Positions 17,266 to 25,084 are shown, counted from the first letter of the stretch. The stretch: DNA of 64,000 nt from Hymenobacter perfusus (GCF_003944765.1 NZ_RWIU01000009.1:115590-179589), one strand, 5' to 3'. Made by a program: numbers and translations. The notes: generated by a model not told the origin, from the letters alone.

Positions 17266-17297
17266 ACGACTAGGGACTGTCAGCCCCTAGTCGTTTT
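17264..17297 (+). terminator. Terminator after the cyclophilin-like gene
   Basis: A 12-bp inverted repeat (AAACGACTAGGG / CCCTAGTCGTTT) overlapping the stop codon and followed by TTTT. It would end the 12519-17265 operon. Confidence 0.85.
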
Positions 17298-17757
17298 GCC
17301 CTGAAGGGCATAGCTTGGTAAACCATCGTTTCCCGAATCGCCTCTTCCCGAACGGCCGCCAACACGGCACGCGAAACCGATGGGTCCGTAACCAGCTTCA
17401 CCCGTGCATCAGCCCAGACAGCGAACAGCCGCTTAACGCCAGGCCGTTTCCTTAAACTATTCGGCCTGACCAGGTCAGCGGCGCTGGACTACGACCCCAA
17501 AAAACATCCGTATCAACGCTGTGTGTCCCGGCTTCATCGACACACCCATGATGGACCGCTTCAGCGGGCGCATACCCGAGGGCTGACAGAAAATCGGCAG
17601 TAGCGCAACTACGCGACTGGCAGCAGTGGTGGTCGGGCTAGTCTTGCGGAAGGAGCCCCAGCAGCCGTCATCCAGTAAGCGTTTCAGGATAGACTAAAGC
17701 CTCCCTGATAGGAGGCTTCTCGACAGCGAAAAGTCCTCTTGGGGTAAACAGTACAAG
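17298..17757. other. Decayed intergenic region with SDR fragment
   Basis: No intact gene. It holds the short-chain dehydrogenase fragment at 17463-17586 and a small hairpin (AAGCCTCC / GGAGGCTT) near 17698-17716. The remainder shows nothing recognisable. Confidence 0.55.
17463..17586 (+). pseudogene. Short-chain dehydrogenase/reductase C-terminal fragment, frameshifted
   Basis: About 40 codons resemble the SDR region after the catalytic Tyr-Lys: G-L-T-R-S-A-A-L-D-Y in one frame. After a run of six A (about 17500-17506) the sequence continues N-I-R-I-N-A-V-C-P-G-F-I-D-T-P-M-M in another. N-x-R-V/I-N-x-V-x-P-G-x-I-x-T is a hallmark of classical SDRs. The Rossmann N-terminus and the active site are absent, and the frame ends at a TGA. 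It is a relic only. Confidence 0.72.
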
Positions 17758-17787
17758 AAAAGCCCCGACTGATGCCGGGGCTTTTTT
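17758..17787. terminator. Terminator, probably for the leftward 17814-18029 gene
   Basis: AAAAGCCCCG / CGGGGCTTTT with an 8-base loop and T or A runs on both sides, 27 bp beyond the stop of the leftward gene. Confidence 0.8.
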
Positions 17788-17813
17788 CTTTGAAATAGAA
17801 GACCAGAACCTAG

Positions 17814-18029
17814 CTAGCGCCGGATAAAACCTTTGGCTTCCCAGGCCGCTACGTTCTGTGTGCGCACGAAGCGCGTTTCCATATGCCCCCAGGCATCATG
17901 CCGGTACATGACCGTTTTGCCGGCTTCCCGCTGCTGCATGGACAGGAGCTGCTCGGCGTGGGATAATACGGGCCCGGCTTCTTCGCTGGCTTTGCGGGGG
18001 CGTTTCGTTGATTTACTTGCAGTTGACAT
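17814..18029 (-). CDS. Small basic hypothetical protein
   Basis: 71 aa from ATG 18029 (an upstream GTG/ATG frame to 18056 is possible). The N-terminus is Lys/Arg/Ser rich and the C-terminus ends with aromatic and basic residues (W-E-A-K-G-F-I-R-R). There is no signal peptide, membrane segment or known motif. A downstream terminator and protein-like composition support it being real. Function unknown. Confidence 0.55.
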   Translation of the reverse strand: MSTASKSTKRPRKASEEAGPVLSHAEQLLSMQQREAGKTVMYRHDAWGHMETRFVRTQNVAAWEAKGFIRR

Positions 18030-18103
18030 ATTCCGGATAACGAGCAGCTGCACCAAAAGGGTTCAATGAAGCGCCCGCCCCACCCGAGGCAGTTTTTGCC
18101 CCC

Positions 18104-18733
18104 CTATTGCACCGTGGGCTTCGGCGCATTCATCTGCTCATGCAGGCCACTCATCATGTTGAGATACTGCTGCAGCGGCTCCATGCCAATAGCGGCGCGG
18201 CGCTTGTCCACGTTTTTCGGGTCCCGCAACGATCTGGGTACCGCTTTGCCCAAACCAGGCCCTTTGTATTCTACCTGAGTGCCGTACTCCTCCGGCTTGC
18301 CCGCGTTGATGGCGACACGGTCCGTCAGGTACGCGTAGTTGATGGGGCTGGCATTCCTGCTTTTCACTTCGGAGAGCATCAACTCCAACACTTGGCGCTG
18401 GAAGGCCGGGTACGCATCGGCATGCTGCACGAGCAGCCAGAAATTGTTCGCGCTTTTCTCCCCAACCTGCCGGAACCCGGGGTATCCTACCTGACGCACA
18501 ATCTTTTCCAGTAGAGGCTGGTGGCGGGCAAAGTTATCCTGCTCGACTTGCACCAAGTTCCGGTCAGCACTATCGGGCAGCTGCTTGAATAGCTGCTGCA
18601 TAGGCCACTGATCGACGTAGGCCAGACTATCCAGGGTCTTACTCAGCTTTGGATACAGCACCGGCTTGATTTGCGCGGCAGCGAGGCAGGTGCCCAGGCA
18701 CCAGAGAGCACAGGTAGCAGCAACTAATTTCAT
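18104..18733 (-). CDS. Secreted DUF6624-type protein
   Basis: 209 aa from ATG 18733. A signal peptide (M-K-L-V-A-A-T plus hydrophobic stretch to A-A-A-Q) indicates export. The body shows the pattern of DUF6624: an N-F-W-L-L-V-Q-H-A-D block, a L-T-D-R-V-A-I-N-A-G-K-P-E-E-Y-G-T-Q block, and the closing D-P-K-N-V-D-K-R-R-A-A-I-G-M-E-P-L-Q-Q-Y. The family has no known activity. It is divergent from the secreted-protein gene at 18895, with 161 bp between them. Confidence 0.8.
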   Translation of the reverse strand: MKLVAATCALWCLGTCLAAAQIKPVLYPKLSKTLDSLAYVDQWPMQQLFKQLPDSADRNLVQVEQDNFARHQPLLEKIVRQVGYPGFRQVGEKSANNFWLLVQHADAYPAFQRQVLELMLSEVKSRNASPINYAYLTDRVAINAGKPEEYGTQVEYKGPGLGKAVPRSLRDPKNVDKRRAAIGMEPLQQYLNMMSGLHEQMNAPKPTVQ

Positions 18734-18894
18734 CGGCGCCAAGCTAGTCAATAAACGGCTGGGCTCCGTAGGGCCAGCCTCGGTAATCAACATATCACCA
18801 TTAACATGTCACAATTGCGCAAGGGTTTGCCTTGGACCCAGGCTGGAAGGCAGGGAAATTGGGGCATCCATTCATCCTCCACTTCTTCCACTCC

Positions 18895-19182
18895 ATGTAC
18901 AACTTCTTTCGCCTACTGCCCGTCGCGGCCCTGCTGAGCCTGGGCGCAGCTACTGCTACCCCCGTTGCCACCCCGCCGGCCCAGGCGCAGCAGTGCCCCA
19001 CGTACGAAGACGGCCTCGTAGACGGGCAGGACCACAAGGCCAACCTCGCCGCGACCTACGGAGCCGGCACACCGGAATACGAGCAGGCGCTCAACACGGC
19101 CATTGCCAATGCCCGCTACAACGCCCGCAACGCAGAATGCCCCACGTACTGGCGGGGCTACGTGCAGGGCCTCTCTAACTAA
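18895..19182 (+). CDS. Small secreted protein, YxxGxxxG family
   Basis: 95 aa. The signal peptide runs to about A-Q-A (residue 31), leaving a mature protein of about 64 residues. It opens with C-P-T-Y-E-D-G-L-V-D-G-Q and closes with C-P-T-Y-W-R-G-Y-V-Q-G-L-S-N: the same C-P-T-Y-x-x-G-x-x-x-G unit at both ends, with a Cys before each. The middle (Y-G-A-G-T-P-E-Y-E-Q-A-L) is close to that of the gene at 20013. ATG 18895 is chosen because the signal peptide begins there. The paired Cys may form a disulfide that brings the two ends together. No known family or function. Confidence 0.82.
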   Translation: MYNFFRLLPVAALLSLGAATATPVATPPAQAQQCPTYEDGLVDGQDHKANLAATYGAGTPEYEQALNTAIANARYNARNAECPTYWRGYVQGLSN

Positions 19183-19228
19183 GTCCCCTGCTATTGAACC
19201 ACTTGCTCCACCCCATTCCACTACTTAC

Positions 19229-19582
19229 ATGAAAAAGCTCCTCCTGTCTGCTTTGCTGCTGGCCTCCACCGGCATGCTGACCTCCGCCACCTCGCCCACC
19301 CTGCCGGCCCGGCCCCTGTGTGATGCCTACATTGAGATTTACGGCACCGACTGGTGCGAGGAAGGTCTGGTTCCCATTCACGGCAATTCCAGCGACCCGA
19401 ACGCCACGTATTACTGGCGAATCGTTGGTACCGGCGCCAACGTGTTAGGCAATACCAGTCAGGATGCCTACATCCGGATTCGTTCCAACGCCAACTTTCA
19501 GCTGCAGCTCACCGTCAACGGTTCCTGCTCTTCCACCACGGAAACCCTCACGTACCAGGACTTCGTCGATCTGTGTAACTAA
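19229..19582 (+). CDS. Small secreted beta-rich protein with several cysteines
   Basis: 117 aa from ATG 19229. The signal peptide (M-K-K-L-L-L plus hydrophobic core) ends near residue 20. The mature part has five Cys and alternating hydrophobic pattern (Y-Y-W-R-I-V-G-T-G, Y-I-R-I-R-S-N-A-N-F-Q-L-Q-L-T-V-N-G-S-C) that resembles a single Ig- or PKD-like beta sandwich. It lacks the YxxGxxxG signature of its neighbours but sits inside their cluster, 46 bp after one and 54 bp before the next, same strand, so it is probably coexpressed with them. Not assigned to a named family. Confidence 0.75.
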   Translation: MKKLLLSALLLASTGMLTSATSPTLPARPLCDAYIEIYGTDWCEEGLVPIHGNSSDPNATYYWRIVGTGANVLGNTSQDAYIRIRSNANFQLQLTVNGSCSSTTETLTYQDFVDLCN

Positions 19583-19636
19583 TACGCCGCTTGGCGTGCC
19601 AGTCCGACATACTTCTACCTTCCTTTCCTCACTCAC

Positions 19637-19906
19637 ATGAAACATCTTTTTCTGGCGCTGCTGCTGCTGGGGTCTGCCGGTAGTACCTGCCTGGCTGCTC
19701 CTGCCGCTGCCTCTCACGCCCGCACTATCTGGCTGGGGCCTTCTCCTTACCACATCGGGGTGGCCGATGGCCAGGCCATCAAGCCCTACCTGACGCCCGA
19801 GCAGCTAACAGCCGAAATTGCCTACGCCGATGAGATGCGCGCCAGCTCCACCACCCTGGAAGACCGCCAGTACTGGCTGGGCTACTCCTCGGGCCTGCGG
19901 AATTAG
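19637..19906 (+). CDS. Small secreted protein, YxxGxxxG family
   Basis: 89 aa. Signal peptide M-K-H-L-F-L-A-L-L-L-L ... C-L-A-A-P-A-A-A, with a possible lipobox-like Cys. The mature part starts the signature at Y-H-I-G-V-A-D-G-Q and ends at Y-W-L-G-Y-S-S-G-L-R-N. The region between is Glu/Thr rich and helical. It is the third of three rightward genes and ends at a long bidirectional hairpin. Composition and length match the other family members; no function can be named. Confidence 0.8.
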   Translation: MKHLFLALLLLGSAGSTCLAAPAAASHARTIWLGPSPYHIGVADGQAIKPYLTPEQLTAEIAYADEMRASSTTLEDRQYWLGYSSGLRN

Positions 19907-19932
19907 CACCCTGGCGCTGGCCACGTAGCTAC

Positions 19933-19975
19933 ACAACAGAAAAGCCCCTTCGCATTGGAGGGGCTTCTCTGTTGT
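19933..19975. terminator. Bidirectional terminator between convergent secreted-protein genes
   Basis: A nested stem ACAACAGA + AAGCCCCT / AGGGGCTT + TCTGTTGT with short internal mismatch. It lies 27 bp after the 19637 gene and 38 bp after the end of the 20013 gene. Confidence 0.88.
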
Positions 19976-20012
19976 ATAGCTGGTTGCAGAAATGGAAAAG
20001 CAAGCAGCTCGG

Positions 20013-20342
20013 TTATACCTCCTCTTCCGCAGCGCGTTCCAAGCCATCAATGAACCCGAGCCAGAAATCCTCCTCGTGCGTGTCGCCATTCTGACGAGCA
20101 GCCTGTATGGCCCGGCTGGCCCGCAGATATTCGGCGTCGATGGCGGCCGTGTATTGCGGCGTGCCCGCCCCGTACTGGCTGGCCCAGTGGCTACGATAGC
20201 CCTGCCCGGTTGCCAGGCCGCTGTAGTAATCCGAAGGAGAAATCTGCTCGTTGCTAAGCGTAGCGGGAGCGGCGTGCCCAACGCCTGCCTGCAGGCAGCT
20301 GAGGAGTAGCCCCAGGGCAATCGAACGCCATACTGGTTTCAT
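20013..20342 (-). CDS. Small secreted protein, YxxGxxxG family
   Basis: 109 aa from ATG 20342. Signal peptide M-K-P-V-W-R ... G-H-A-A. The mature part opens D-Y-Y-S-G-L-A-T-G-Q and closes D-F-W-L-G-F-I-D-G-L, followed by a short acidic tail. The middle W-A-S-Q-Y-G-A-G-T-P-Q-Y closely echoes the gene at 18895 (Y-G-A-G-T-P-E-Y), which argues for duplication and divergence rather than chance. It is transcribed leftward, convergent to the rightward trio. Function unknown. Confidence 0.82.
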   Translation of the reverse strand: MKPVWRSIALGLLLSCLQAGVGHAAPATLSNEQISPSDYYSGLATGQGYRSHWASQYGAGTPQYTAAIDAEYLRASRAIQAARQNGDTHEEDFWLGFIDGLERAAEEEV

Positions 20343-20477
20343 ACTGGAAGGAATAGTAAAGTGAGTAGATGCAGCAAAGTCGGCACCAGACGGCTTGTTG
20401 TACAGGCTATGCTTCAGCAAATTGTGACATCCTACTTTATTAGTACTCAGTAGGCCGTTCTTCAGCACGGGCCAGAG

Positions 20478-20504
20478 AAAGCCCCGGCAATGCGCCGGGG
20501 CTTT
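20478..20504 (-). terminator. Terminator of the 20510-20911 gene
   Basis: AAAGCCCCGGC / GCCGGGGCTTT with a 5-base loop, 6 bp after the stop codon of the leftward gene. Confidence 0.85.
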
Positions 20505-20509
20505 TGCAG

Positions 20510-20911
20510 TTAGTCAAATATCGGCTCAATGGGGCCGCCGCCACCACCGCCAGGACCCGTACCCGTACCCGTACCTGGTCCGGTGCCGCCGGGGCTACCG
20601 CAGATAACGGGCGTGTTGTATCCCTCCTCCATACCATCCAGATACCCCTGGTAGTAATCATATTCATCTTGCGAGGGCGCCGTGTCGCGCCAGTAGGTAA
20701 TGCGCTGCCGGTACCATTCATAGTTCTGCGGGAAATTATTGCCTTCGATGCACTTGTTCTGCTCGGTTTCGCGCTTGCCCGCCGTGTAGCCATTCTGGTA
20801 ATCGGTAGAGGACCCGGCCTGCGCGGTGCTGGCCCGGGGAGGAGTGAAAGCGGTGGCGGCGGACCCGAGGGACAGCAGCAACAGCAGAGAAAAAGAACGT
20901 AGCTGGTTCAT
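20510..20911 (-). CDS. Small secreted protein, YxxGxxxG family with glycine-rich tail
   Basis: 133 aa from ATG 20911. Signal peptide M-N-Q-L-R-S-F-S plus a Leu-rich core. The signature is D-Y-Q-N-G-Y-T-A-G-K near residue 37 and Y-Y-Q-G-Y-L-D-G-M near residue 86. After it comes a tail not seen in the relatives: a Cys, then about 20 residues of Gly, Thr and Pro (encoded partly by repeated GTACCC hexamers on the plus strand) and a short acidic end. The tail may be a flexible linker or a wall- or matrix-associated segment. Function unknown. Confidence 0.82.
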   Translation of the reverse strand: MNQLRSFSLLLLLSLGSAATAFTPPRASTAQAGSSTDYQNGYTAGKRETEQNKCIEGNNFPQNYEWYRQRITYWRDTAPSQDEYDYYQGYLDGMEEGYNTPVICGSPGGTGPGTGTGTGPGGGGGGPIEPIFD

Positions 20912-21139
20912 GGAATGAGTGAAAGAAGGTGGTTGAGTTATCAAGATTAGCTTCTTCCGGGCGGCATGTAAAGGCCATAGCGGACGTTGTTGTGACATCT
21001 GGCCGGGCCACCGGGTTTGCGCGCCGATACTTCCGGACCTACCCGGCCGCGTTGAAATTCACCGCGCGCCCCATCAGCGGGCTGGGCCATTCTTCCGGCC
21101 TGAGAAGCCAGGAGCCATATTCAACTGCGTGACCAGAAC

Positions 21140-21655
21140 TCACGCATCCGGCACCCGCTCAAACTCTATCACCCACACCCACTCATTACGGGCCCAGGCC
21201 GAGGGATAAATAGAAGTAAGCAACGCCTGAAAAGCCGCTGTGGGACTATCGTACCAGCAAAAACCGACCGGGCGGTCCGGGTCCGGCTCTACCCCGCCCC
21301 ATTGTACCCGCCCGGCTTTTTCCCGAGGGCGGATGCCTTCTGCCAGCGCATCGGCATCCGTCAGGCAGCGCACCTGTTCGACCCAGATGCGCTTTATTAT
21401 CAGGCAGCTAGCCGGATCTTCCTGAACGCGCAACAGTTCACCTGGTTGACCAAAAGGACACGAAACCGGCGGCAGCAAAGCCCGGTTGCGGTGCAGATCT
21501 TCGAATATAGCCCCGGCTACCGCCAGCTCACTGTAACGGTAGCGGCCGGGCTTCTGCTGCACCGGCAGAGCCACGGGCAACCGACGACGGGTTACCGTTT
21601 TGTGCCCCGCCCGGACAGCCGCCAGCATGGCGGGATTAAAGGAGATAAGGCGCAT
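21140..21655 (-). CDS. ASCH-like protein of phage/mobile-element type
   Basis: 171 aa. The opening (M-x-L-I-S-F-N-P-A-M-L-A-A-V-R-A-G-H-K-T-V-T-R-R) and the central C-P-F-G-Q-P-G-E-L-L-R-V-Q-E and D-A-D-A-L-A-E-G-I motifs match a group of ASCH/PUA-related proteins often found in phages and prophages, with W-V-W-V-I-E-F near the end. ASCH domains are thought to bind RNA or modified nucleotides. No other phage gene is nearby, so this is either domesticated or a relic of an old insertion. No signal peptide. Confidence 0.7.
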   Translation of the reverse strand: MRLISFNPAMLAAVRAGHKTVTRRRLPVALPVQQKPGRYRYSELAVAGAIFEDLHRNRALLPPVSCPFGQPGELLRVQEDPASCLIIKRIWVEQVRCLTDADALAEGIRPREKAGRVQWGGVEPDPDRPVGFCWYDSPTAAFQALLTSIYPSAWARNEWVWVIEFERVPDA

Positions 21656-21912
21656 ACAGCCGCGAAGTTACGCCGACCGGCTCAGCCGGTGCGCATTCAA
21701 TCGTGCTGCCTAAACCAACACAAAAGGCTTACATGATCGGGCAGACGCAGGTATATCCCGGGCCTTCTGCTTAGCTATAACTATTCATGTAATTTCACCA
21801 AACTCGCTCCTAAGCAGGTAGCCCCAGGCTTCTATTCTGAAACCAACCGGCACTACGAGTAGCCAGTAGATTCTTAAAGAGTTTGTAATCTTGCAGTACT
21901 TAATCTGGTCTG

Positions 21913-23319
21913 ATGCTTTACAATTCTCTACAGTTCCTAGTCTTTTTCATTGTTGTAACTATTCTGTATTTCCAGTTGCCGTGGCGAGGCCGTTGGATGT
22001 TATTACTCGGGGCTAGCTGCTTCTTTTACATGGCCTTCGTGCCGGAGTATATTCTCATCTTAGGCTTCACGATTGTTATCGACTACTTCGCCGGGCTGCA
22101 AATTGAACGGGCCAGAGGCTTCCACCGGAAGCTGTGGCTTATCAGTAGCCTAGCTGCCAACATTAGTATTCTGGCCGTCTTCAAGTATTTCAACTTCTTC
22201 GTTTCCAATGCTAATGCGGCGCTGGCCTTTGCGGGTATGCCTACGTCGCTGCCCTTCCTGAACATGCTCTTACCCATTGGCCTGTCTTTTCACACCTTTC
22301 AGGCCATGAGCTATACTATTGAAGTGTACAGGGGGAGCTACCCGGCCGAACGGCATTTTGGGATATATTCCCTGTATGTCATGTTTTACCCACAGCTGGT
22401 AGCCGGCCCAATTGAGCGCCCACAAAACGTCTTACCGCAATTTCACGAGCAGTATAAATTTGATTGGGAATTGTGCAAAAGTGGCTTGCTGCAAATGGCC
22501 TTTGGGTTGTTCAAGAAGGTGGTCATTGCTGACCGGCTGGCCCGGGTGGTGGATGGGGCTTACAATGATGTTGGTACCCAAAATAGCACGACCCTCCTAA
22601 TTGCTACCATCTTCTATGCCTTCCAGATTTACTGTGACTTCTCCGGCTACTCCGATATTGGGATAGGAGCTGCGCGGGTAATGGGCTTCGATTTAATGAA
22701 GAATTTCGATCAGCCTTATACTGCCCGTTCTATTGGGGAGTTCTGGCGGCGGTGGCACATCTCCCTGTCTACCTGGTTTCGGGATTACCTCTACATCCCA
22801 TTAGGAGGCAATCGGGTTAAGTACTCGCGCCGCCTGTTCAACGTGCTGCTGGTGTTTCTAATCAGTGGCCTGTGGCATGGCGCCAGTTGGGCGTTCATCA
22901 TCTGGGGCGGTTTACATGGCTTATACCAAATTGTGGCGCAACTGTGGAACCGCACCTTCCCTCCACGAGAAGCCTGGGAGAAAACCTGGATCAAGAAGAC
23001 GTGGGACGTGCTTTCCACCTTTGCCTTGGTAACGTTTGCCTGGATATTCTTCCGGGCCCACGGCGCGCACGATGCAGTCCTAGTCATCAAAAAGCTGTTT
23101 ATCCAAACCGCTTACCAAGCCCCGGATTTAGCCCTGAATGTGGGCGAGACGCTGCTGTGCGTGGTACTTATTGGGCTATTACTCTGGAAGGAACGGTACT
23201 ATATGACGCTGCCGACTGCTCAGACATGGAAGTTTGCCACGCTGTTCAGCGTGCTGCTTTTTAGCTGCTATCTGCTAGGAGTATTTGACCACAGTCAGTT
23301 TATCTACTTCCAATTCTAA
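21913..23319 (+). CDS. MBOAT family O-acyltransferase (AlgI-like)
   Basis: 468 aa polytopic inner-membrane protein with the pattern of AlgI/DltB-type membrane-bound O-acyltransferases: M-L-Y-N-S-L-Q-F-L-V-F at the start, L-P-I-G-L-S-F-H-T-F-Q-A-M-S-Y near residue 125, Y-P-Q-L-V-A-G-P-I-E-R, F-W-R-R-W-H-I-S-L-S-T-W-F-R-D-Y-L-Y-I-P-L-G-G, and S-G-L-W-H-G-A-S-W-A-F with the conserved active-site His. The family moves acetyl groups across the membrane for O-acetylation of exported polysaccharide. The next gene begins 5 bp later and encodes the expected periplasmic partner. AT content is slightly higher than in neighbouring DNA. Confidence 0.95.
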   Translation: MLYNSLQFLVFFIVVTILYFQLPWRGRWMLLLGASCFFYMAFVPEYILILGFTIVIDYFAGLQIERARGFHRKLWLISSLAANISILAVFKYFNFFVSNANAALAFAGMPTSLPFLNMLLPIGLSFHTFQAMSYTIEVYRGSYPAERHFGIYSLYVMFYPQLVAGPIERPQNVLPQFHEQYKFDWELCKSGLLQMAFGLFKKVVIADRLARVVDGAYNDVGTQNSTTLLIATIFYAFQIYCDFSGYSDIGIGAARVMGFDLMKNFDQPYTARSIGEFWRRWHISLSTWFRDYLYIPLGGNRVKYSRRLFNVLLVFLISGLWHGASWAFIIWGGLHGLYQIVAQLWNRTFPPREAWEKTWIKKTWDVLSTFALVTFAWIFFRAHGAHDAVLVIKKLFIQTAYQAPDLALNVGETLLCVVLIGLLLWKERYYMTLPTAQTWKFATLFSVLLFSCYLLGVFDHSQFIYFQF

Positions 23320-23324
23320 GCGTC

Positions 23325-24389
23325 ATGAAGCGGATATTCTTGTTTTTGATTGCCGCCCTGTTCCTGGGAATTGGGGTGGTAAGTAGCAATACTGAGTGGA
23401 TGAAGGCACTGGGGCAATACCGTGCTGATGCGTGGCCTACCGACAAGTACCGGTATGGTGATTTGTATGGACTTTCCTATTTACCACATTACAAAACGCC
23501 TGTCTTTAAACTGGCTGATCTGAAACCGGATTACGTCAAGTCCAAGGCCGTCAGCAATGTGCATCTGTACACCATCTGCGACAGTTATATCTGGGCCTTC
23601 TTGCAGACTGATTCGCTTCTGGCTCACGCCGATGCGTACCGTTTTTCGCGCCTGGACTATGAAGGCAAGCGTTTTCACTTAGATTCTACCAAGAAAAATA
23701 TTCTGGTGCTGGAAATGGTAGAACGCCGCGTGCGCTACACCTTACCCGATACAACGGTATTGTATCAGCAGCTTGAAGTAGTGGCTTCCCATGCAGAGGA
23801 ATCTACCCAAGACATGAAACCAACTTCCTGGGTAAATAGCCATCTATTCAACAAGGATATTGAGTCGAATCTGGAATTCAATTTGTTCGACTATCCACTT
23901 TTCACTCCCCTGAAAGAAGCAAAGGCGAAGCTTAACCAGATGGTGTTCAACCGCATTAGTCCAGACGTATTTATCTCGCCGACGCGTGACCGGCTCTACT
24001 ATCAGAAAACAATTGATACAACGTTGAATTCAAGCTCTTTCAATCCGCTTCCTAGCGAGGAAGAAGCCATGTTGGTGAAAAATTTCAATCAGGTATACCA
24101 CCACTACAAACGGGCCGGATTTGATGAGGTGTACTTAGCCATTATGCCAAATCCTGTCACTGTTCTGGAGCCAGAGCTAGGGAAGTATAATGATTTGATT
24201 CCACGCATTCAGCAAAACCCAGCCTTACAAATGCCGGTGATTGATGTCTATACCAAATTTCAACGGCTGAAGGAGCAGCCTATTTATGCCCGCTCGGATA
24301 CCCACTGGACCAGGACAGGTTTTCTGGCGAGCTTAGCTTTAATTGATTCCGTTTTAGCTACACATATACCATTTCGTGCGAGGAAGTAG
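23325..24389 (+). CDS. AlgJ/AlgX-like SGNH-type protein, partner of MBOAT
   Basis: 354 aa. A single N-terminal hydrophobic segment (I-F-L-F-L-I-A-A-L-F-L-G-I-G) acts as signal or anchor; the rest is periplasmic. The SGNH/GDSL-like serine block appears as I-C-D-S-Y-I-W, and the catalytic Asp-His pair as S-D-T-H-W-T-R-T-G, the D-T-H-W motif of AlgJ/AlgX. Such proteins take acetyl from the MBOAT partner and pass it to a glycan. The order MBOAT then SGNH with 5 bp spacing strongly supports cofunction. The glycan is unknown, since no synthase genes are next to it. Confidence 0.88.
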   Translation: MKRIFLFLIAALFLGIGVVSSNTEWMKALGQYRADAWPTDKYRYGDLYGLSYLPHYKTPVFKLADLKPDYVKSKAVSNVHLYTICDSYIWAFLQTDSLLAHADAYRFSRLDYEGKRFHLDSTKKNILVLEMVERRVRYTLPDTTVLYQQLEVVASHAEESTQDMKPTSWVNSHLFNKDIESNLEFNLFDYPLFTPLKEAKAKLNQMVFNRISPDVFISPTRDRLYYQKTIDTTLNSSSFNPLPSEEEAMLVKNFNQVYHHYKRAGFDEVYLAIMPNPVTVLEPELGKYNDLIPRIQQNPALQMPVIDVYTKFQRLKEQPIYARSDTHWTRTGFLASLALIDSVLATHIPFRARK

Positions 24390-24492
24390 GACCCAAACTC
24401 TTACCCCATCTGCGTAGCCCTTCCTACGAATGGCACGTTTGTTGGCAATACGTTCTCATCGGTCAATTTTTTGTCCTCTTTATCCACACACC

Positions 24493-24951
24493 ATGCGTTC
24501 TTTCCAACAGCAGATTTTAGGCATTGCCCTTGTAGCCGGGCTTTTAAGTGTTTCCTCAGCAGCGTCTGCCCAGAATGCTGTGCGCACGGCAGTTCAGCAA
24601 GGGCAATCTGGTGCCTTTGTGCATAAAACGGATCAGGTGTATAACATCCCTAACGCCTCCCTGGGCATTCCCGGCTTAGCTCCCGATGCTCAGATTGAGA
24701 TGACGCAGACCAAATTCATTATTACTCCGTCGGGCAAATCAACTTCCGTTCTGGTAGGTAAGCTACCGTCTGGTGTGGCTGCTCCCACCCAACGAGTAGT
24801 GTACAACTCAACCTACACGGAAGTGGCGGACGGTCCAACCAAGGGACGCACGTACCAAACCGTAGCAGTAACCGAGCCCACTGGTTCTATCACCTATACG
24901 GGCACGTTGGACAACATCAAGGGTCAGGGCAAAGGAAAGAGCAAGAAGTAA
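24493..24951 (+). CDS. Secreted hypothetical protein
   Basis: 152 aa from ATG 24493. Signal peptide with a typical A-S-A-Q cut near residue 24. The mature part is rich in Thr, Val and Gly with predicted beta character, contains two V-Y-N motifs, and ends in a strongly basic G-Q-G-K-G-K-S-K-K tail. Not recognised. It follows the acetylation pair by about 100 bp on the same strand and ends in a terminator. Confidence 0.7.
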   Translation: MRSFQQQILGIALVAGLLSVSSAASAQNAVRTAVQQGQSGAFVHKTDQVYNIPNASLGIPGLAPDAQIEMTQTKFIITPSGKSTSVLVGKLPSGVAAPTQRVVYNSTYTEVADGPTKGRTYQTVAVTEPTGSITYTGTLDNIKGQGKGKSKK

Positions 24952-24976
24952 GTTTTGAAAGCCTTCCAGATTACCC

Positions 24977-25010
24977 AAAAGCGCCCCGGCTATGTCGGGG
25001 CGCTTTTATA
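24977..25010 (+). terminator. Terminator after the 24493 gene
   Basis: AAAAGCGCCCCG / CGGGGCGCTTTT with a 7-base loop, 25 bp after the stop. Confidence 0.88.
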
Positions 25011-25076
25011 GTGGATACCACCTAGCTTAGTAAGTACTACTATGCCAGCCTGCATCTATCTTCCGCTTTGGCAGGT

Positions 25077-25084
25077 TACCTTTG
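25077..25084 (+). promoter_or_regulatory. TAnnTTTG -7 box before the 25089 gene
   Basis: TACCTTTG is an exact Bacteroidota -7 match, but no TTG lies at the right distance upstream, and the ATG follows after 4 bp, which would leave almost no leader. Weak on its own. Confidence 0.35.

Noticed and set aside
18895..20911. Class II bacteriocin or contact-dependent toxin cluster
   Set aside because: No double-glycine leaders, immunity or transporter genes; all have ordinary Sec signal peptides.
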